Below, piece after piece: positions 58,480 to 64,000 of a stretch of DNA of 64,000 nt. Below the pieces are notes generated by a model. That model searched no databases, was not told the origin of the DNA, and worked only from the letters and a program-made list of their open reading frames with translations. The stretch is taken from positions 76,047,312-76,111,311 of the forward strand of contig CM057826.1 of the NCBI GenBank assembly GCA_030068075.1, written 5' to 3'. The position numbers were made by a program, and so were the translations under genes. Origin of the DNA: Paguma larvata. Lineage: Eukaryota > Chordata > Mammalia > Carnivora > Viverridae. How positions within the stretch are numbered: position 1 is the stretch's first letter; the number at the start of each line of letters is the position of its first letter.

Positions 58480-58700
58480 AGGAATCTGGACTGCTCATTT
58501 CAAATTTTAGTTCTGCCACTTAGTAGCTATGGAATCTTAAGACCAGGTTACTTAACTTTTCTAAACTAGTTTCCTCAGCTGTAACAAGAGTATTTACTTG
58601 ATATAGTCACAGAAAGCATTAAATTAAGAAAAAAGCATAAAGCAGTTAGCACTGCTTATTAGCACATAGCTAGAGCTCAGTAAGATTGAGTTCTCATTAG
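58480..58700 (-). mobile_element. MIR SINE, near full-length, minus strand
   Basis: TTTTAGTTCTGCCACTTAGT, AGCTATGGAATCTTAAGACC, AGGTTACTTAACTTTTCTAA, TAGTTTCCTCAGCTGTAAC and TTAGCACATAGCTAGAGCTC follow antisense MIR closely. Confidence 0.88.
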
Positions 58701-58864
58701 ATTTTTCTTTGTTTCTTAACATGAGGGACTGTGTCTTTTGTTCAGCAAATAATTACTGAGTGACATTCAGGTCCTATTTATTGAAGATTTCACAAGTGCC
58801 TGCTTATCAGAGAAACTTTTGTACATATTAAACACTTAGATCATAAAATTATGTAATATTTCTT

Positions 58865-58968
58865 ATTCTTAGATTGGATTTTTTATTACTGTATTCTTAG
58901 CATATGACATAATGTCTTGCAAATAGTAAACACTCAATAAATACTTATTGGACCAATGAATGAATGCC
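58865..58968 (+). mobile_element. L2 LINE 3' end
   Basis: TTACTGTATTCTTAGCATAT, GACATAATGTCTTGCAAATA, GTAAACACTCAATAAATACT and TATTGGACCAATGAATGAAT match the L2 terminal block with its short tail repeat. Confidence 0.8.
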
Positions 58969-59840
58969 TTAAGTTAATTTAAAGTTAACTGTTAATATTT
59001 TCACAATAAAATCTTCTATCAACTATATTCTTCTTTCTTCGCTCCCTTTCTCTCTTAGATACTTTTTAAACCATGTAGCTGTGTTTCAATCATGATATGT
59101 ACATGTTTCTCCCTCAAGAAAACAGTAGCTTGGCTCCTAGCTCCAAAAACCCACTAAACATATTGTTGGGGTACCCCCTTCCCATTACAGTTTATACCCT
59201 TTTCCTTGCCCTTTAGAACACCCTTTTCAATTCCTTAGCTTCTCCTTGACAACTATGTACCATCACAACATTTTAACTCTCCACAGAAACGTGACAAAAT
59301 GTAGTTGTCTTTTGGGGGTCAGGGTTTTTTTTTTTTTAATTCTCTAATTTTGTGTTTCCCATGAGAAGCACCCATTACTACCAAAAAGAGGCACAAGTCA
59401 ATATTTTTGGATATTTATTGTCATGTGTCATTTAGGAATTGTAACATCTCATAAAGAGCAACCTGTTATATGGTGCCTAGAACATGAAGTTTACTATCAC
59501 TTGCCCGGAGGATAGAGGTTCTATCTTGCTTGACTTCCTATCTCCAGTAAGTGGTGAAGTTCCTAACATGTATCTGGAGCTCACTAAGGGATTGTTGATT
59601 GCTGAGTCACTACTTCAAATTGCCAAACATAAAATAAGAGGGAAATTTTCTATTCTTTTCATGAGTAGAATACATATGGACAGAACATACTCTTGAATGA
59701 CGATGGAAAGAATAGGAAAAATAAAATGTACATAGAAATGTATCCTTTATTTCTCAATGAAGTAGAGATAAAAACTCTTTAAGACGAAATTTAGTTTCTA
59801 GAAAATAGGATTAATAGCATTATAACCTAAACCATCACTA
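58969..59840. other. No gene recognised
   Basis: AT-rich. A T run lies at 59326-59338. A 70-codon plus frame at 59484-59696 has no recognised domain. Confidence 0.5.
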
Positions 59841-59856
59841 AAAAATCTATTTTGCA

Positions 59857-60064
59857 GGGTACCTGGTTGGCTCAGTCCATTGAGCATCCAACTTCAGCTC
59901 AGGTCATGATCTCAGGGTTTGTGAGTTTGAACCCTATGTCAGACTCTGTGCTGACATCTCAGAGACTGGAGCCTGCTGTCTCCCTCTGGGTCTCCCTTTC
60001 GCTCTCTGCCCCTCCCCCACTCACACTCTTTCTTGGTCTATGGAAAATGAATAAATAATAAAAA
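59857..60064 (+). mobile_element. CAN-SINE, full-length
   Basis: Head GGGTACCTGGTTGGCTCAGT, ATTGAGCATCCAACTTCAGC, a mutated B-box (GAGTTTGAACCC), a body with a duplicated CTCCCTCTGGGTCTCCCT motif and a short AATAAATAATAAAAA tail. The TSD AATCTATTTTG (59844-59854) is matched by AAGTCTATTTTG (60066-60077) with a 1-bp indel. Confidence 0.93.
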
Positions 60065-60435
60065 AAAGTCTATTTTGAGGTATAAGACAAAGTTGACAAC
60101 TCAAGACTGAACTTTGTTGCCTAAAATAACTTTAAAATTTATACTCTGTAGTCCAATCACTTGTTACAAGGGCTGAAAAAAATGTATTGGATTTTGTTCT
60201 TTTCCCTCTTAAACTCCCCCTAATACTCAGGAAAATATACTTTCACCACCAATTTTCCCAAATTTCATGTAGAGACTTGAATGAGTGAAGACAAACGAGA
60301 CCAAAGGCAGATATGGAAGCAATCTCAGTGTCCACTGACAGATGAATGGATAAGGAAAATGTATATGTATGTATATATATACACATACATATATACAGAG
60401 GCATACATATATATATACACTTACAATAGAATATT

Positions 60436-60657
60436 TTTTTATTTAAAAAAGTGTTTTAATGTTCATTTATTTTTGAGAGAGAGAGAGAGTGTGTGTGTGA
60501 GCAGGGGAGGACAAAGAGGGGGACACAGAATTAGATGCAGGCTCCAGTGTCTGAGCTATCGGCACAGAGCCTGACACAGGGCATGAAGTCATGAACTGTG
60601 AGATCATGACCTGAGCCAAAGTCAGACGCTTAACAGACTGAGCCACCCAGGTGCCCC
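60436..60657 (-). mobile_element. CAN-SINE, first of a same-strand tandem pair
   Basis: The reversed tail (TTTTTATTTAAAAAAGTG), GA body with a GTGTGTGTG interruption and reversed head GCCACCCAGGTGCCCC end at 60657. It shares an outer TSD (60416-60435 with 60868-60887, 17 of 20 matching, all differences transitions) with the second SINE. Confidence 0.95.
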
Positions 60658-60867
60658 TTTAATTTTTTTAATGTTTATTTTTGAAGGAGAGAGAGACAGA
60701 GTGTGAGTGGAGGAAGATCAGAAAGAGAGGGAGACAAAGAATCCGAAGCAGGCTCTAGACTCTGAGCTATCAGCACAGAGCCAGATGCAGACTTGAACAC
60801 ATGAACCACGAGATCATGACCTGAGCCGAAGTGAGACACTTAACTGACTGAGCCACCCAGGCTCCCC
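60658..60867 (-). mobile_element. CAN-SINE, second of a tandem pair
   Basis: TTTAATTTTTTTAATGTTTA is the reversed tail, directly abutting the first SINE's head, followed by the GA body and reversed head GCCACCCAGGCTCCCC to 60867. The pair occupies one target site, so either one landed in the other's tail or both arrived as a dimer. Confidence 0.95.
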
Positions 60868-61370
60868 TACACCTGCAATGGAATATTATGCAGCCCTAAA
60901 AATATAAAATCCTGCCATTTGCAACAACAAAGAATGAACTAGAGAGTAATAAGATAAGTAAAATTAGATGAGAAAGACAAATGCCATGTTATTTTATTCA
61001 TATGTAGAATCTAAACACAAACAAAATCGAAGAAATGAATCAATGAACAGTCAAAAAGCAGAGTCAGACCTGTAATACAGAGAACAAACTAAAGGTTGCC
61101 AGAGGGGAGAGTGGGTACATGAGCAAAATGAATAAAAAAGGAGTGGGAGATATAGGCTTCCAGTTATGAAATCAATAAGTCACAGGAATAAAAGGCACAG
61201 CATAAGGAATACAGTCAACAATATTATAATAGTGTTGTATAGTGTCAGATGGCACCTATAGTTTGTGGCAAGAATAGTATAATGTATATATTTGTTGAAT
61301 TACTACCTTGCATGCCTGAAACTAAGTAACATGTGTGTCAAATATACTCGAAAAATTAAAATTAAAAAAG

Positions 61371-63655
61371 AGACAGAAGGAAAATCAAGATACAATAATA
61401 TTCATGAGTAGAAGTTCAGGCCATTTTTTTTTTTGAAGAGAAAGAATAAAAGATCTTGAAAATAAAGAGGCTTATCTGATCTAACAGATTGTAAACAAAT
61501 GAGAGGAAAAAGAAATGATTACTAGAAGTATTCCTGTGAAGCAATAATTTGATTAAATTTCAGATTATTTGAGAAATATACGTTTAATTCTTATCGCATT
61601 GCATTTATTTTTTTTATGTACTTCTTTTAAATGATGCTAAAGCTGGGCCATGTAAGCCACTGAAGCGACAACTAGAAAACTAGTTAATGTATTTAAAACA
61701 TGAGTTGCTCGAGAAAAAGGGTGCTAACCTTTTTTTAAACTTAAATTATCACATTATTACTCTATTTATAAGCAGATTTTTTTTGTTTAATGTCCATAGC
61801 CATGTTGTAATTATAAATAATTAAAATTCAGAAGAGATTCATTAGCCCACCCTAACAAGTAATGGATATGAAATTTACGCATAGTTATCTTACTCTGATT
61901 TTTATAAACTACATCTTGAAGCCTCTGTATAAGCCACAGAAATTGGTATGCCAATGAAATTATTAGGATTAATTGCCAATCCTAATAAAATATAAAAATC
62001 AAAAAGATTATTTGGATTGTATTTGTTTCAAGTATTTACATTGAAAATGCCCTATCTTCAATGTTAGATCAAAAATGTTTTGTTTTCTGAGTAGAGGTTA
62101 ACATATCAGTGTTAAACCAATTATTTCAGAAAATGCCTGTTTCAAGATAATCTTTTCACCAGTGCTATTTATTTGATACCACTCCCACTGTGCTAGTCCA
62201 TAATGCAATTCATCACACTGTAATGTTATAGAAATACTTTCTTTTTATTTATTTCCAGACAACTATAATTGATCCAGAACACAGTTGCTGTATTTGACAT
62301 GAAGCTGGAAAGTGGAAAATGAATATATGAAGAACTTTTTTTCATCCAGTTGCCTCTTGCCTAGTCTAATTAAATTTGTCCAGTCTGAAAATCTCCAGTT
62401 GTAAATGCTCTCTTATTATTCTGAAATACTACAAGCATTTTCACTGAAATATTTTCAATGCATCGTAATGGAGTCTTGGGGAGGTATTCCCAAATATATA
62501 AATAAATTTTAAAACGTATTTTCAGCTCCCAGATCACTGTATACATTATGAGATCATATGATTTGTCTGTCTCTATTTTCCAACATAATTATATCAGTTT
62601 AATACCATAAAGCCATTAAATCACAATAAGAAAAGGTCATGAGGTAAATTCTGTTTTGTGAACCTTTCATATGTAATAAGTCAATACTGTTATCAAATGT
62701 GCAAATGATTAAGGAAATAAGACTATATGAGGAAGAAAATTCAATATAATTATGAAATGCTGATCATGTATGCCATTGATCAGATCTTGGAAGGGAAAAT
62801 ATTTGTAGTTGTAAATTAATATTAAAATAACTTAGTATAGTATAGCTATTAATCTTGATTTGGGGGCACGTAAGGAGAAAATTGGTCAAACCTAAAAAGA
62901 TTTTTTGACAGTAAACTCCAATGCACTACTGGAAAAATTTTAAATAAAATAATTTTCCTGTCTGAAATTGTTTCAACATGGTCTATCAACCCACAGATAC
63001 GTGTTCTGCTCTCATAATATAATATGATATGATATAAAACACTATAAGAAAAGGCAAAAGACTTAGACCATGCCCTTGCAGAACTGTAGTTTAACTGGTA
63101 GATTGCATAAAATAATAAAACCCAGGTGTTAATACAAGGCAAATAAATAAATACATGTAAGAATTAAAAGGCAGGGAGAATTACTGATGACAGAGGAGAA
63201 GAAAGTCTTACAAACTTTAAAATGGAACTTGTGGGAATTCTCTGGAATGTCAAGATCATGTAAAATAGAATTAAATTAGGAAAACATAGGACATGAGAGA
63301 ATTACATACCAGATCTTGCTTGGAGTAGAGCATTTATATATGAGAATAATTAGAGATAAAATTTAATAAGTAGTCTGGGCCAAGCTATAAAGATCTTTGA
63401 ATGCTAAGTTCAGAAGCACAATATTTTCCTGTGGTAAATGGGAATTTATATGATCAAAATGATTCTTTATGAAGATAAATTTGATAAGACTTGGCATTGT
63501 ATTGAGAAGTGTAGGTGGATAGGAAAGTTAAGAGGACAAAGAATCAGAAAAAAGTACTATTTAGGAAATTGTGGTAGATACTGTAGTATTAATGTCTTAG
63601 CACCCATTCCGATTTCCTTTTCCTTAGCTTTCCTTAACATCAACGGGTGGTGAGC
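61371..63655. other. 2.3 kb without recognised gene
   Basis: AT-rich, with no young repeats. A segment near 63380-63500 (GGCCAAGCTATAAAGATCTT) might be an old dispersed repeat, not assigned. A 97-codon minus frame at 62849-63142 has no domain that I recognise. Confidence 0.5.
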
Positions 63656-63683
63656 TAAAAAAAAAAAAAAAAAAAAAAAAAAG
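63656..63683 (+). repeat. Poly(A) run
   Basis: About 27 A's, followed by GACATCTCTCAAGACTCC. The DNA before it (63570-63655) does not match a SINE or L1, so a retroposon tail is possible but its body is not identified. Confidence 0.85.
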
Positions 63684-63885
63684 ACATCTCTCAAGACTCC
63701 ATTTTATGTAAGAGAAATCATGTGGCAATTCTGGCCAATGAGAAAAAAGAATTCTCTTAATATATCTGGAAAATCCTCAGCTCTACTGATACAGCTATTA
63801 CTGTCTTTTCTTTCTGACACTTCTTTTACCAAGAATGAAACATAATGGCAGCTATACTATCACCTTATATGAAAAAGGCCAAGAG

Positions 63886-64000
63886 ACACAGGATTGCTGA
63901 TGCATAGGAGCACGTGTACCCCAATGTTCATAGCAGCACTTTCGACAATAGCCAAAACATGGAAAGAAACTAAGTGCCCATCAACTGACGAGTGGATAAA
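63886..64000 (+). mobile_element. Young carnivore L1, 5'-truncated, runs off the window
   Basis: ACACAGGATTGCTGATGCAT begins a segment homologous base by base to 52766-52880 (GCACGTGTACCCCAATGTTC, then TTTCGACAATAGCCAAA and GCCCATCAACTGACGA). It encodes the start of the ORF2 C-terminal end and continues beyond 64000. Confidence 0.9.

Larger units (their letters stand above)
60305..61370 (+). mobile_element. L1 3' end split by a tandem SINE pair
   Basis: GATATGGAAGCAATCTCAGT, GACAGATGAATGGATAAGG, then (after the SINEs) GCAATGGAATATTATGCAGC, TTGCCAGAGGGGAGAGTGGG, GAATACAGTCAACAATATTA and an A-rich end at 61370. The ORF2 C-terminal coding part is degenerate. The usual AT microsatellite of L1 is expanded at 60360-60420. 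Confidence 0.88.

Noticed and set aside
62237..62330. Good-looking splice acceptor (pyrimidine tract and CAG at 62255-62258)
   Set aside because: The downstream sequence hits stops quickly in all frames and there is no matching donor or conserved coding pattern. Such motifs are frequent by chance in T-rich DNA.
1..64000. A previously undescribed functional gene system
   Set aside because: No clustered genes, RNA structures or regulatory arrays were found. The structured signal is explained by SINEs, L1, L2, MIR, LTR-like repeats and microsatellites, with the transduction event at 20.2 kb as the most unusual item.

Overview
The window looks like non-coding nuclear DNA from a carnivoran mammal, most likely a cat (Felidae or a close feliform). 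The main evidence is about 25 copies and fragments of a tRNA-Lys-derived CAN-SINE. Its head reads like GGCGCCTGGGTGGCTCAG, followed by a B-box region near GTTCGAGCCCC, a CT-rich body and an AATAAATAAACATTAAA tail. Carnivore-type L1 3' ends are also present. Base composition is AT-rich and CpG is scarce outside the younger SINEs. No reading frame looks like a host exon. The longest frames fall in SINEs, L1 remnants, old LTR-like repeats or simple repeats, so I call no protein-coding gene. The window could be intergenic or lie inside a long intron; the sequence alone does not say which.

Layout. 1-66 is the 3' end of an L1. 68-10.7 kb is mostly unrecognised AT-rich DNA with SINEs at 1.8, 5.3 and 6.7 kb, a MER20 DNA transposon at 7.7 kb and an L2 tail at 8.3 kb. 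10.8-12.9 kb holds a long L2 fragment and three MIRs, one split by a SINE. 14.1-15.8 kb packs three SINEs and an MLT1-like LTR. 20.2 kb holds a composite SINE carrying sequence copied from the flank of the 5.3 kb SINE. 23.4-23.9 kb is an old L1 tail invaded by two SINEs. 27.5-30.0 kb has two same-orientation copies of an old LTR-like repeat. 34.8-37.1 kb is an LTR-like element split by two SINEs, then a SINE head fragment and another SINE. 38.5-42.8 kb is degenerate L1. 43-50.5 kb carries SINEs and several microsatellites. 50.9-58 kb is a mosaic of at least six L1 fragments with nested SINEs. 60.3-61.4 kb is an L1 3' end split by a tandem SINE pair. The window ends inside another young L1 3' fragment at 63.9 kb.

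There is no operon-like or pathway logic here. The content is a record of retrotransposition. Autonomous L1 supplies the reverse transcriptase, and SINEs depend on it in trans. Many insertions still show clear target-site duplications (TSDs), which let me bound them precisely. The strongest single observation is the 20.2 kb element. It contains a SINE, 75 bp of flank matching 5527-5601 at 69/75 positions, and then a second SINE tail, all bounded by one TSD. This suggests read-through transcription of the 5.3 kb SINE plus a template switch. All family names come from pattern recognition without a database search.
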